DNA of 47,837 nucleotides from positions 1-47,837 of the forward strand of contig SOKG01000164.1 in assembly GCA_004376205.1 (NCBI GenBank), written 5' to 3'. Below, piece after piece: positions 7,539 to 15,792 of the stretch (its first letter is position 1; each line of letters opens with the position of its first letter). This DNA is from Dehalococcoidia bacterium. Its GTDB lineage: Bacteria; Chloroflexota; Dehalococcoidia; SZUA-161. The translations under genes and the position numbers were made by a program. The notes below the pieces were generated by a model. That model saw only the letters and a list, made by a program, of their open reading frames with translations, had not been told where the DNA came from and did not search any database.

Positions 7539-7613
7539 TGGAGCCCACAACCAGATTTGAACTGGTGACCCCGTTCTTACCAAGAACGTGCTCTACCGCT
7601 GAGCTATGTGGGC
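7539..7613 (-). tRNA. tRNA-Thr (anticodon GGT)
   Basis: Minus-strand cloverleaf: acceptor GCCCACA/TGTGGGC, D arm GCTC-AGCGGTA-GAGC, anticodon stem CGTTC/GAACG with loop TTGGTAA giving anticodon GGT, T arm ACCAG-TTCAAAT-CTGGT, discriminator T and an encoded CCA. It decodes ACC and ACU. It is the last of three tRNAs before tuf. Confidence 0.96.
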
Positions 7614-7620
7614 TGACTAG

Positions 7621-7708
7621 TGGTGGAGGGGGTAGGATTCGAACCTACGTAGCCATCTCAGGCGGCAGATTTACAGTCTGCTGGTATTAGCCGCTCACCC
7701 ACCCCTCC
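7621..7708 (-). tRNA. tRNA-Tyr (anticodon GTA)
   Basis: An 88-nt class II tRNA with a long variable arm. The acceptor stem is GGAGGGG/CCCCTCC, the anticodon loop is CTGTAAA (anticodon GTA) in the stem CAGA/TCTG, the T loop is TTCGAAT, and 3' ACCA is encoded. Only 7 bases separate it from tRNA-Thr(GGT). Confidence 0.96.
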
Positions 7709-7720
7709 GGACTCGTCCTG

Positions 7721-7792
7721 AGCCCGAGAGCGGATTCGAACCGCTACCCTACCGATTACAAGTCGGTTGCGCTACCATTGCGCCACTCGGGC
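7721..7792 (-). tRNA. tRNA-Thr (anticodon TGT)
   Basis: The acceptor stem GCCCGAG/CTCGGGC encloses D arm GCGC-AATGGTA-GCGC, anticodon stem ACCGA/TCGGT with loop CTTGTAA (anticodon TGT), and T arm AGCGG-TTCGAAT-CCGCT. CCA is not encoded (the 3' bases read T-CAG), unlike in the other two tRNAs here, so CCA must be added after transcription. It is the promoter-proximal tRNA. Confidence 0.95.
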
Positions 7793-7821
7793 CTTTTTCG
7801 ACCTTTTTCTAATTCTAGCTA

Positions 7822-7850
7822 AGTATAAAAACAAAAAAAGCCAAAGTCAA
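7822..7850 (-). promoter_or_regulatory. Strong sigma70-type promoter for the tRNA-tuf operon
   Basis: On the minus strand TTGACT (7845-7850), a 17-base spacer and TATACT (7822-7827) differ from consensus by one base per hexamer. The predicted start is near 7815, about 23 bases before the first tRNA. The TGA stop of cysS lies inside the -35 hexamer. This promoter would drive tRNA-Thr-Tyr-Thr, tuf, rpmG, secE, nusG, rplK and rplA. Confidence 0.85.
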
Positions 7851-7855
7851 GGCTT
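7833..7855 (-). terminator. Possible intrinsic terminator of cysS
   Basis: Minus-strand stem AAGCC (7851-7855) and GGCTT (7838-7842) with an 8-base loop, followed by a run of seven T. The stem is short. The cysS stop codon and the -35 box of the next promoter are both in the loop, so the hairpin may be weak or incidental. Confidence 0.35.
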
Positions 7856-9280
7856 CCTGTATCTGAACACTGTCTCTCCGGGTGAGTCCTCTAAAGTGAC
7901 GCCGAGTTCTTTGAGATCGCTTCGGATTCCATCGGCAAGCTGCCATTTCTTCTCCTGTCGCAGACCGGCTCGTTTTTCTGTTAGCAGGCGGATGACGCAC
8001 TCGGCGCTTGTCGTCTCTTTTGCATCCAAGCCGTATTTGGCAGCAAGCTCGATGAGGGTTTGAGGCGGGATTTCGGGCGCTGTCGGCTCAATTTCCAGCG
8101 TCAAACCGAGTACTTCGGCAAGCTCTCGGAGGACATGATATGCTTTGCGTACATCCAGCCCCTCAGTATGCCCGCGATTTATCTCCCGGGCAAGGTCAAA
8201 CAGAACAGCTGTGGCTTGCGGAGTGTTGAAGTCATCGTCCATGGCCTGAATGAACCGCTCTCTGTAAGGCTCAGGTTCTAAGAGAGTAGTTGCCGCCGCA
8301 TCGTGGTCGACGTGAGCGGCGTGAAACAGTCTTTCCCGCCCTCTCTCCATTGAAGCTATGACTTCATCCGAGTAGATGATGGGGCTGCGGTAGTGGGAGC
8401 TGAGCACCCAGAGCCTTATAGCGTCGGCGCTATACTTCGCCAGCGCTTCGCTCACAGTTATCAGCCTGCCCGAGGACTTGCTCATCTTGTCCTCGCCCAG
8501 TTGCATCAGGCCGTTGTGCAGCCAGTAGCGTACGAAGGGCGTAACCGAGGTGAAAGACTCGGACTGTGCGATCTCGTTTTCATGATGAGGGAAGATGAGA
8601 TCCTGGCCGCCGCCGTGAATGTCCACCGTATCGCCGAGGTATTCCAGGGACATGGCGCTGCATTCGATGTGCCACCCCGGCCTTCCCTGACCCCATGGGC
8701 TCTGCCAATATGGCTCGCCGGGCTTGGCTGCCTTCCATAGGGCGAAATCCATGGGGTGCTCCTTCGCTTCGCTGACATCGACGCGGGCACCAGCCATCAT
8801 ATCCTCCAGATCACGACGGCTGAGCTTGCCGTAGTCGGGGTCGCTTGTCACCCGAAAATAGACGTCGCTCCCTGCCTGATAGGCGTGCCCCTTTTGTATC
8901 AGTCCTTCGACCATCGCTATGATCTTGGGGATTTCTTCAGTAGCTCTGGGATAAACATCGGCTCGTTTCACGTTGAGGGCGTCCATGTCGGTGAAGTACT
9001 GGGTGATAAACCCTTCCGCCAGCTCTTGGGGTGGGATGCTTAGCTCATTGGCTCGTGTAATGATCTTATCATCGATGTCGGTGAAGTTTTGTATGTGGTT
9101 GACTCTGTAGCCGCGAAATTCGAGGTAGCGCCTGATGGTGTCGAAGACGATATAGCTCATGGCGTGGCCGAGGTGGCAGGGGGCATAGGGAGTGATCCCG
9201 CAGACGTACATTCTTACCGTATCGCCCTGTGGGACGAAATCCTCTCTTTGACCGGAAAGAGTGTTATATATCTTGATCAA
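7847..9280 (-). CDS. cysS: Cysteinyl-tRNA synthetase
   Basis: Class I synthetase that charges tRNA-Cys. Visible are VCGITPYAPCHLGH (the Cys is a zinc ligand; HLGH is the HIGH signature), GGGQDLIFPHHENE with further zinc ligands, and DKMSKS (KMSKS loop); 477 aa, normal for the family. The start is TTG at 9280 with GGAGG six bases upstream, and it overlaps the ispF stop codon (TTGA). It is the last gene of the PIN-TRAM/ispD/ispF/cysS unit, an arrangement like the yacL-ispD-ispF-cysS region of Firmicutes. Confidence 0.97.
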   Translation of the reverse strand: MIKIYNTLSGQREDFVPQGDTVRMYVCGITPYAPCHLGHAMSYIVFDTIRRYLEFRGYRVNHIQNFTDIDDKIITRANELSIPPQELAEGFITQYFTDMDALNVKRADVYPRATEEIPKIIAMVEGLIQKGHAYQAGSDVYFRVTSDPDYGKLSRRDLEDMMAGARVDVSEAKEHPMDFALWKAAKPGEPYWQSPWGQGRPGWHIECSAMSLEYLGDTVDIHGGGQDLIFPHHENEIAQSESFTSVTPFVRYWLHNGLMQLGEDKMSKSSGRLITVSEALAKYSADAIRLWVLSSHYRSPIIYSDEVIASMERGRERLFHAAHVDHDAAATTLLEPEPYRERFIQAMDDDFNTPQATAVLFDLAREINRGHTEGLDVRKAYHVLRELAEVLGLTLEIEPTAPEIPPQTLIELAAKYGLDAKETTSAECVIRLLTEKRAGLRQEKKWQLADGIRSDLKELGVTLEDSPGETVFRYRKP

Positions 9281-9750
9281 GCTTCCTCCAAGAGAGCCAC
9301 AGAGTAGGCAGCCACCCCTTCTTCTCTTCCGGTGAAACCTAAGCCTTCGGTGGTGGTGGCTTTTATTCCCACCTGGCTTTTGCCGATAGACAAGGCTTGA
9401 CTTATGTTCTGCCTCATCTGGTCAACAAAAGGGTGGATAAGAGGGCGCTCGGCGATTATTGTGGCATCTATATTGCTGATGCGCCAACCCTGTTCTCTAA
9501 GCAGGTTGCGGGTGTGGCCGAGGAGAACGATGCTGGAAATGCCCTCGTAGGCAGGGTCGTTAGCGGGGAAGTGGGTTCCGATGTCTCCCAGGGCCGCGGC
9601 CCCCAGTAGAGCATCTATTATGGCGTGCACCACAACATCGGCATCGCTCCAGCCCTCAAGCCCTTGTGCAAACGGTATCTCTACGCCCCCCAGAATGAAG
9701 GGGCGTTCCCCGGTTAGTCGATGGGCATCGTAGCCGATACCGATTCGCAT
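9277..9750 (-). CDS. ispF: 2-C-methyl-D-erythritol 2,4-cyclodiphosphate synthase
   Basis: Fifth enzyme of the MEP isoprenoid pathway; it cyclises CDP-methylerythritol 2-phosphate. MRIGIGYDAHRL carries the metal-binding Asp and His, and GWSDADVVVHAIIDALLGAAALGDIGTHF and the C-terminal GLGFTGREEGVAA are typical. The length of 157 aa is normal. The coding region starts inside the last 37 bases of ispD. Confidence 0.97.
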   Translation of the reverse strand: MRIGIGYDAHRLTGERPFILGGVEIPFAQGLEGWSDADVVVHAIIDALLGAAALGDIGTHFPANDPAYEGISSIVLLGHTRNLLREQGWRISNIDATIIAERPLIHPFVDQMRQNISQALSIGKSQVGIKATTTEGLGFTGREEGVAAYSVALLEEA

Positions 9751-10460
9751 GGCACTCCAGAGTTGAAGAATGCTTTCTCGTTGTGTGCCAAGAAGACCTT
9801 GGCTATTGCTAGGTCATCGGGGGTGGTCACTTTTATGTTTTGATAAGACCCCATGTAGACCTCGACCTTATGACCTAGTTGTTCCAACAGGGCAGCGTCA
9901 TCTGTGACCTCACAATCCACCTGACGATAGGCTTCCGCTATGAGGTTGTAGCGAAAAACCTGGGGTGTCTGCGCAGCCCACAGGCTCTGGCGCGCCGGTG
10001 TCTGTTGTACAAAGCGGTGGCGCGAAACGATCTTGATGGTATCCTTGACTGGCACTGCGGCGATTGCGGCACCGCTTTCTTGGGCTGCGATCAGCCCTCG
10101 CTCGACGAGATCAGCATTGACACATGGTCTAGCGCCATCGTGGATCACCACCCAATCGCAATCTGCTAGCCTCCGCAACCCTTCTCTAACCGAGTCCTGA
10201 CGTCTTAATCCCCCGGGACATACGGCAACTACTTTGGGCCAGCTATGCTCTTTTGCCAGATTACGTCCCTGCGCCAGACTCTTTCTTGCCAGCACGATGA
10301 CTATCTGATCGACCGAAGGGCAATTCTGGAAAACGTTCACTATCCGCGCCAGCAAGGGCTCTTCCCCCAATTGGGCAAAGACCTTGTCTATTCCTCCCAT
10401 GCGGTTGCTTGTGCCGGCAGCGACGATTATGGCGCCGACTTTATCGCCTACTTTTTTCAT
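9714..10460 (-). CDS. ispD: 2-C-methyl-D-erythritol 4-phosphate cytidylyltransferase
   Basis: Third step of the MEP pathway, adding CMP to methylerythritol 4-phosphate. The nucleotide-binding loop VGAIIVAAGTSNRMGG (8-23), the VIHDGARPCV segment and the C-terminal TTPDDLAIAK identify the family. The 248-aa protein carries about 15 residues beyond the usual end, created by the 37-base overlap with ispF. Its start overlaps the end of the PIN-TRAM gene by 20 bases. With ispF it shows that this organism makes isoprenoids by the MEP route. Confidence 0.96.
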   Translation of the reverse strand: MKKVGDKVGAIIVAAGTSNRMGGIDKVFAQLGEEPLLARIVNVFQNCPSVDQIVIVLARKSLAQGRNLAKEHSWPKVVAVCPGGLRRQDSVREGLRRLADCDWVVIHDGARPCVNADLVERGLIAAQESGAAIAAVPVKDTIKIVSRHRFVQQTPARQSLWAAQTPQVFRYNLIAEAYRQVDCEVTDDAALLEQLGHKVEVYMGSYQNIKVTTPDDLAIAKVFLAHNEKAFFNSGVPCESVSATMPID

Positions 10461-11520
10461 CGACAGGCTCCTTGGGTTGAGCGAAGATCATCCGCCCTGC
10501 CGCGGTCTGCAATACCCTGGTAACTGTGATATTAACATCGGTGTCAAGATATCGGCGTCCTCCCTCGATCACAACCATGGTGCCATCGTCCATAAAACCA
10601 ACGCCTTGTCCAGCTTCCTTGCCCTCTTGAACAACGCGCAAAATCATATCCTCCCCTGGTAGAATCACAGGCTTGACGGCATTGGCCAGTTCGTTGATGT
10701 TGAGCACCTTTACTCCCTGGAGCGCAGCCACCTGATTCAGATTGAGGTCGTTGCTGACTATAGAGCAGCGCAAGTTTTTGGCCAGCATTACCAATTTCGA
10801 GTCGACCTCGGGGACATCATCGAAATCTATATCTGAGATCTGAACCGGGATATCCGATCCTCTTTGAAGCTGGGTCAGCATCTCCAAACCTCTTCGCCCT
10901 CGGTTGCGACGCAGTACATCATGGGAATCGGCAATGTGACGCAACTCATCAAGGACGAACCTGGGGATGAGTAGAGTACCCTGTAGAAAGCCCGTTTGGA
11001 TGACGTCAGCGATTCGCCCGTCAATGATGGCGTTGGTGTCCAAGATGATCAGGGCGCCTCTCCTTTCTCTCTTGGCTGAGATAGCTGTGGAACCGCTGAA
11101 GAAGAACTGCAATACGCCAGGACCTTGCAGCACCATGATGGGTACGAAGAGACATGAAAAGAATACGGCGGCAGCAAGGGGAGCATAATTACCCCATGGG
11201 TCAGGGAGAAGAGACAAAGGCAGCGCTATCAGGGCGCTGAACACAAGGGCAAGAGCCAGCCCGATGGCTGCGGCCACGAGGCTGTGTATTGGGGTCAACC
11301 TTCGCACCAACCGGAGGCATTTGACCGCCCAGCGCCAGGGGCGTATGGCAATAAAGGGAGCTAGCAGGAACCCGAATACATAGGCTCCAATGGCAAAAGA
11401 CAAAATCCACGTCAGCTCATTGGTAGCCCCGCTCCTTTCGGCGATTGGGATAGCTAGCCTCCACCCCCCGATGCCTAAGATTGCTGCGACAAGAATACGG
11501 ACAAAAAGTTCTCCCCGCAT
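10441..11520 (-). CDS. YacL-family membrane PIN-TRAM domain protein
   Basis: 359 residues with four hydrophobic spans in the first 140 residues (about 5-27, 35-58, 80-105, 113-135). A PIN nuclease-like domain follows (IILDTNAIIDGRI near 157-169, then FVLDELRHIADS and SNDLNLNQVA), and then a C-terminal TRAM domain (EAGQGVGFMDDGTMVVI). The order matches YacL of Bacillus. The acidic PIN residues are present, so RNase activity is possible; the target is unknown. It is first in the unit with ispD, ispF and cysS. GGGAGGA lies about 11 bases before the ATG. Confidence 0.93.
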   Translation of the reverse strand: MRGELFVRILVAAILGIGGWRLAIPIAERSGATNELTWILSFAIGAYVFGFLLAPFIAIRPWRWAVKCLRLVRRLTPIHSLVAAAIGLALALVFSALIALPLSLLPDPWGNYAPLAAAVFFSCLFVPIMVLQGPGVLQFFFSGSTAISAKRERRGALIILDTNAIIDGRIADVIQTGFLQGTLLIPRFVLDELRHIADSHDVLRRNRGRRGLEMLTQLQRGSDIPVQISDIDFDDVPEVDSKLVMLAKNLRCSIVSNDLNLNQVAALQGVKVLNINELANAVKPVILPGEDMILRVVQEGKEAGQGVGFMDDGTMVVIEGGRRYLDTDVNITVTRVLQTAAGRMIFAQPKEPVDEKSRR

Positions 11521-11636
11521 GAAAGCTGCTTCCTCCCCACTTTAGGCAATAGAAAATAATGCTAGCGCACATCGCGATCTCCACAGAGAATGCCCGTCCA
11601 GATATTAGTATAGACGCTCTCTGTAAATCCAGCAGG

Positions 11637-11665
11637 ATGGTAGCACAAAAGCCGTGGTATGTCAA
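11637..11665 (-). promoter_or_regulatory. Promoter for PIN-TRAM-ispD-ispF-cysS
   Basis: Minus strand TTGACA (11660-11665), 17-base spacer, TACCAT (11637-11642) with an extended -10 TG one base upstream. The predicted start is near 11630, giving a leader of about 110 bases. It begins only a few bases after the stop codon of the upstream zinc-ribbon protein. The rest of 11521-11667 shows nothing else. Confidence 0.75.
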
Positions 11666-11667
11666 TT

Positions 11668-12150
11668 TCATCGCAGTCTGCTGACTGCGATGATGATGCC
11701 TAGAGCAAGCGCAATCAAGACATATACGTTGAGAAAAGAATGTACAAAGCTCAGGTGCGGTGCCTCGAGCAGGCTTCTAATGGTATAGCTCACCACCATA
11801 CTTGTACCCGCGATCACCTGCAGTCTGAGACCGCGCTTTCGGTTGACGGAGAGGCTCACCACTTCGCCGATGGCATAGCCAATACCGGCTGCAATAATGA
11901 GCGATAAGAAGCCGCCCAAAGGAATAAAAGGCCAAATAGCACCCAGTACTGAAGCGGTAATCAGGCCGGCAGCAATTGCCCTTGCGTAGAAGACGGCTGA
12001 AACATCATAGACAGGCAGCCGCTTCAGGGCGGCGCATTCGGGGCAGCGCGCACCTATTGGTGTCTGAACCAAGCACTTGGGGCAGATGAACTGCCCGCAT
12101 TTACTGCACCTGAGGTTGGTCTCGGTCTCGGGGTGAAGGGCGCATCTCAT
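11668..12150 (-). CDS. Zinc-ribbon/B-box-like membrane protein of unknown function
   Basis: 160 residues. The first 45 hold a Cys/His cluster (C3, H6, then CSKCGQFICPKC and ARCPECAALK), like the B-box-type zinc finger at the front of many bacterial rhomboid-like or DUF membrane proteins. Three to four hydrophobic spans follow between about 52 and 157, with a basic loop NRKRGLRL. There is no catalytic motif and no rhomboid GxSx, so only a membrane zinc protein can be claimed. The ATG overlaps the fabZ stop (ATGA), suggesting coupled translation at the end of the recA operon. Confidence 0.8.
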   Translation of the reverse strand: MRCALHPETETNLRCSKCGQFICPKCLVQTPIGARCPECAALKRLPVYDVSAVFYARAIAAGLITASVLGAIWPFIPLGGFLSLIIAAGIGYAIGEVVSLSVNRKRGLRLQVIAGTSMVVSYTIRSLLEAPHLSFVHSFLNVYVLIALALGIIIAVSRLR

Positions 12151-12605
12151 TCCTGCACTCTAGCTGGTGCTTGCTCCGGGTTGGCGATGGCGAAGGTCAA
12201 CTCACCTTCAGCAACAGTCTTTCCTTCCACAGTCGCTTTAGCCGTACCCTTACCTATGGAACTTCGCATCTTGGTGAGCTTCATCTCTAACCTTAGGCTG
12301 TCTCCAGGAAACACTGGCCCACGAAAACGAAGGTTGTCGACCCCAGCGAAGAGGATGCTCTTGCCCTTATGTTGAGGCAAGCTCAATACTGCCACGGCAC
12401 CGACTTGAGCCAGAGCTTCGATAATAAGCACTCCGGGGAAGATAGGGTAGCCTGGAAAATGACCTTGGAAGCAGAATTCTCCGGCAGTAACATTCTTGAT
12501 TCCCACGGCTCCCTCGCCGGGCTGTAGGTCGATGATCTTGTCCACGAGGAGAAAAGGCCAGCGGTGGGGGATTATCTGTTGAATTTCTCTAGCACCTAGC
12601 ATCAT
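12147..12605 (-). CDS. fabZ: 3-hydroxyacyl-[acyl-carrier-protein] dehydratase FabZ
   Basis: Hotdog-fold dehydratase of type II fatty-acid synthesis, converting 3-hydroxyacyl-ACP to trans-2-enoyl-ACP. IIPHRWPFLLVDKI (11-24) and GHFPGYPIFPGVLIIEALAQ (48-67) include the catalytic His and Glu. The length of 152 aa is standard. The start overlaps the stop of the PHP gene by four bases. It is isolated from other fatty-acid genes in this window. Confidence 0.96.
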   Translation of the reverse strand: MMLGAREIQQIIPHRWPFLLVDKIIDLQPGEGAVGIKNVTAGEFCFQGHFPGYPIFPGVLIIEALAQVGAVAVLSLPQHKGKSILFAGVDNLRFRGPVFPGDSLRLEMKLTKMRSSIGKGTAKATVEGKTVAEGELTFAIANPEQAPARVQE

Positions 12606-13444
12606 GGAATCCCCATCCTTCTTTGCTCCGCCAGGGAGATGAATTGCCTCACCAACTCTGGGGGCAGGTCGGCGCTGCCGATGTTAGCGCCAATGGTGTT
12701 ATCCAACCCATGGTAATCGCTGCCTCCGGAAGAAATGAGGTCATACTTCTTGGCCAGCGCCTGAAGGCGAGCTATTTTGCTTGGTGAGTAGTTGGCGTAG
12801 TATACCTCGAGGCCTGCCATTCCTGCTTTCTTCAGTTGAGGGACAAAGGCCTCGAGGTGTTTGATATCTGCGGGGTGAGCAAGAAACGGCAAGCCACCGG
12901 CATTAAAGATTAACTCGACTGCATCGAGTGGTGCTAACTTCTTACGTTCGACATAGGCAGGCCCATTGCGACCGATGTATTTAGTAAAGGCTTCCTGAAG
13001 GGATGAGCTGTAGCCGCGTTCCACCATCGCCTGGGCAATATGGGGTCTTCCTATGGCTCCTCCTGTGGCCAGTTCAAGCACCCTTTCCCAGTCGATCTCG
13101 ATTCCTATATCTGCCAGCTTGGCCATCATCTTACGCCCCCGCTCATAACGGGCATTGCGAAGTTCCTTTAAAGAATGGTCAAGCTCTGGGTCGTGATAGT
13201 CTAGAAAGTAGCCCAGGATATGTGCCTCGCCCTGTAGCACATCGGTGTTTATTTCCACTCCCGGTATGACCAGAAGCTGCGGGAAGCTCTTGGCTGCTTC
13301 AAGGGCAGGAGGTATCCCTTCAACAGAGTCATGGTCGGTGATTGCGATGACGTCAAGCCCAAGCTCTGATGCCTTACGAACTATCTCCTGCGGCCTCAGC
13401 CTTCCGTCTGAGGCGGTAGTGTGTAGGTGAAGGTCTGCTTTCAT
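12602..13444 (-). CDS. PHP-domain phosphoesterase (YciV/TrpH-like)
   Basis: 280 residues forming a single PHP metal-dependent phosphoesterase. Visible metal ligands are DLHLHTTASDG (4-14), ITDHDS (35-40), the Glu in GVEIN, HILGY, FLAHP and the C-terminal SGGSDYHG. The family includes the E. coli 5'-3' exonuclease RNase AM (YciV), so RNA or nucleotide turnover is a reasonable guess given its neighbours rny and ymdB. It overlaps the ymdB stop by one base (TAATG). Confidence 0.9.
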   Translation of the reverse strand: MKADLHLHTTASDGRLRPQEIVRKASELGLDVIAITDHDSVEGIPPALEAAKSFPQLLVIPGVEINTDVLQGEAHILGYFLDYHDPELDHSLKELRNARYERGRKMMAKLADIGIEIDWERVLELATGGAIGRPHIAQAMVERGYSSSLQEAFTKYIGRNGPAYVERKKLAPLDAVELIFNAGGLPFLAHPADIKHLEAFVPQLKKAGMAGLEVYYANYSPSKIARLQALAKKYDLISSGGSDYHGLDNTIGANIGSADLPPELVRQFISLAEQRRMGIP

Positions 13445-14214
13445 TACTCCCTCAACTCCAGGTCAAGACGGCTGATGTCCAATGCCTTGCCGCTCTCATC
13501 CTCCACCTCCACCAGAACTGAGTTGAACGTTATGTTTCCCTTGCCCACTGATAGGCGATGGGGCATTAGTGTAAGAAACCCCTCGATCGACAAATCGGTA
13601 TCGTCGCCGATAACCGAGTCGGCAGCGCCTACCATGCCCACGTCGCTTACGAATGCGGTACCTCGTGGCAGAACCCTGGTATCGATAGTGCCAACGTGGG
13701 TATGGGTTCCTAGCACTGCACTGACGCGACCATCCAGATACCAACCTAAGGCAACTTTCTCCGCAGTTGCTTCCCCATGGAAGTCGACCAGTATTACTAG
13801 AGGCTTGGGGTCAACCTCTTCAAGTAAGTGGTCCATGGCGCGGAAGGGGCAGTCGAAATGTCCCACAAAGACACGCCCTGATAGGTTTACCACCATTGCT
13901 CGCTCTGTGATGAGGTAGCCATGGCCGGGCACACCTGGCGGCATATTCAGCGGGCGCAGAATACGTGGCTCAACCTCCAGATGGGGGATGAGCTCTTTGT
14001 GGTGCCAGATATGGTTGCCCGAGGTAATGATATCTACTCCGGACTGGAAGAATTCCTCAGCGGTGGATGGGGTAAGCCCTATACCACCTGCGGCGTTTTC
14101 GCCGTTGGCAACAACCAGGTTGATCTCGTGCTTATGACGCAACTCGGGCAACAGCGCTGCCATTCCCTTCCTGCCCGGTCTGCCTACCACGTCGCCTATC
14201 ATTAATATCCTCAA
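13444..14214 (-). CDS. ymdB: YmdB-family metallophosphoesterase
   Basis: A 256-aa calcineurin-like phosphoesterase of the YmdB type; the Bacillus member hydrolyses 2',3'-cyclic nucleotides and affects biofilm. Metal-site motifs are MIGDVVGRPGR, VVANGENAAGG, TSGNHIWHH, VDFHGEATAEK and GTHTHVGT. It lies 27 bases after rny, the same rny-ymdB linkage as in Firmicutes, which supports a shared role in RNA metabolism. Confidence 0.94.
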   Translation of the reverse strand: MRILMIGDVVGRPGRKGMAALLPELRHKHEINLVVANGENAAGGIGLTPSTAEEFFQSGVDIITSGNHIWHHKELIPHLEVEPRILRPLNMPPGVPGHGYLITERAMVVNLSGRVFVGHFDCPFRAMDHLLEEVDPKPLVILVDFHGEATAEKVALGWYLDGRVSAVLGTHTHVGTIDTRVLPRGTAFVSDVGMVGAADSVIGDDTDLSIEGFLTLMPHRLSVGKGNITFNSVLVEVEDESGKALDISRLDLELRE

Positions 14215-14241
14215 TAGGCCTCCACTAGGTAGAATAGGTTT

Positions 14242-15771
14242 CTACTTGGCATAATCCACTGCCCGTGTCTCCCGGATTACGGTAACCTTTATCTGCCCCG
14301 GGTACTCGAGACTCTCTTCTATCTTCTTAACAATATCTCGGGCCAATCTCACTGTGCTCAGGTCATCGATGTCCTGGGGTTTAACTAGGATGCGGACCTC
14401 ACGGCCGGCCTGAATAGCAAACGATTTTTCCACTCCGGGGAAGCTTGATGCCACGTTTTCCAGCGCCTCGAGCCGCTTCAGGTGTTGGTCCAGGGACTCT
14501 CGCCTTGCCCCTGGTCTTGAGCTGGAGATGGCGTCAGCGGCAGCAACAATGAATCCGAAGACGCCCATGGAGTCCGCCTCGCCGTGATGTTCAGCAATAG
14601 CTTTAGACACCTCCGTTGATTTGCCCAGCCTTCTGGTTATGTCGGCACCGATGGCGGCGTGGGGGCCCTCAATCTCTTGATCTGCTGCCTTGCCAATGTC
14701 GTGCAGCAGCCCTGCTGTTTTAGCTACATTGACATCAGCCCCCAACTCGGCGGCGATCATCGCCGCCAGATACGATACCTCGATGCTGTGGGTAAGTACC
14801 TTTTGTCCGTAGCTAAAGCGATATTTAAGGTGTCCCAGTAGCTTGACTACCTCGGGATGAAGTCCAACGACTCCTGTTTTGTAAGCTGCTTGTTCTCCTT
14901 CGGTCTGGATGATAGCATCTACCTCATCCTTGGCCTTACCCACTACCTCCTCGATACGAGCGGGATGGATACGGCCATCCAGGATGAGCCTTTCCAGTGC
15001 TAGCCTGGCTACCTCTCGGCGGATTGGGTCAAAGCAAGAGATAGTCACTGCCTCCGGAGTATCGTCTACTATAAGGTCGACCCCAGTAGCGCTCTCCAGT
15101 GCCCTGATATTGCGTCCCTCACGACCAATGAGCCGCCCCTTCATATCGTCAGAGGGCAGATGGACTACAGACACCGTGGTCTCAGAGGTAACGTCGGTGG
15201 CACACCTCTGAATGGAGAAGGCAACGACCTCCCTGGCCCTTTGGTCAGCTTCCTCTTTCAGTTGAGCCTCGATCTCACGGATGCGTTGCGCCATATCTTG
15301 ACGGCTTTCCTCCTCTACCATCGTCAGCAGGAGTTCTTTGGCCTCGGCTGTAGACATGCCGGAGATGAGTTCAAGCTGATGTACCTGCTTTTTCTTGAAC
15401 TCTTCGAGCTGGGCCATGGATCTATCTAGCTCCTTTTCCTTTGCTCCCAGGTTGCGTTCTCTCCGCTCAAGAGCTTCGCTTTTGCGGTCAATATTCTCCT
15501 CTTTCTGAGAGATGCGTCTTTCCTGGCGGTGAAGCTCGGAGCGGCGCGAACGAACCTCAGACTCAACCTCAGTCTTGATCTTTAGTGAGTCCTCCTTGGC
15601 TTCAAGGAGGATTTCCTTTTGCTTGGTGACGGCCTCGTCCAGAACCTTAGTGGCATCTTTTTCGGCGCGGTGAAACCTCCTAGACATTATGAGATTCCAA
15701 GCGAGGAAGCCGATCCCTACACCAAGGAGAATCGTGAATAGGATAATCGGTACTAATAAAATCGGGTTCAT
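14242..15771 (-). CDS. rny: Ribonuclease Y
   Basis: Membrane-anchored endoribonuclease that begins mRNA decay. Order: N-terminal transmembrane span (about 3-25), a long charged coiled coil (about 30-190), a KH domain (GRLIGREGRNIRALE near 213-227) and an HD domain (HSIEVSYLA, then GLLHDIGKA near 345-356). The length of 509 aa is normal. It is downstream of recA-recX and upstream of ymdB, as in many Gram-positive and Chloroflexota genomes. Confidence 0.97.
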   Translation of the reverse strand: MNPILLVPIILFTILLGVGIGFLAWNLIMSRRFHRAEKDATKVLDEAVTKQKEILLEAKEDSLKIKTEVESEVRSRRSELHRQERRISQKEENIDRKSEALERRERNLGAKEKELDRSMAQLEEFKKKQVHQLELISGMSTAEAKELLLTMVEEESRQDMAQRIREIEAQLKEEADQRAREVVAFSIQRCATDVTSETTVSVVHLPSDDMKGRLIGREGRNIRALESATGVDLIVDDTPEAVTISCFDPIRREVARLALERLILDGRIHPARIEEVVGKAKDEVDAIIQTEGEQAAYKTGVVGLHPEVVKLLGHLKYRFSYGQKVLTHSIEVSYLAAMIAAELGADVNVAKTAGLLHDIGKAADQEIEGPHAAIGADITRRLGKSTEVSKAIAEHHGEADSMGVFGFIVAAADAISSSRPGARRESLDQHLKRLEALENVASSFPGVEKSFAIQAGREVRILVKPQDIDDLSTVRLARDIVKKIEESLEYPGQIKVTVIRETRAVDYAK

Positions 15772-15792
15772 TTTTAAGACCTTTCTTTTCCA

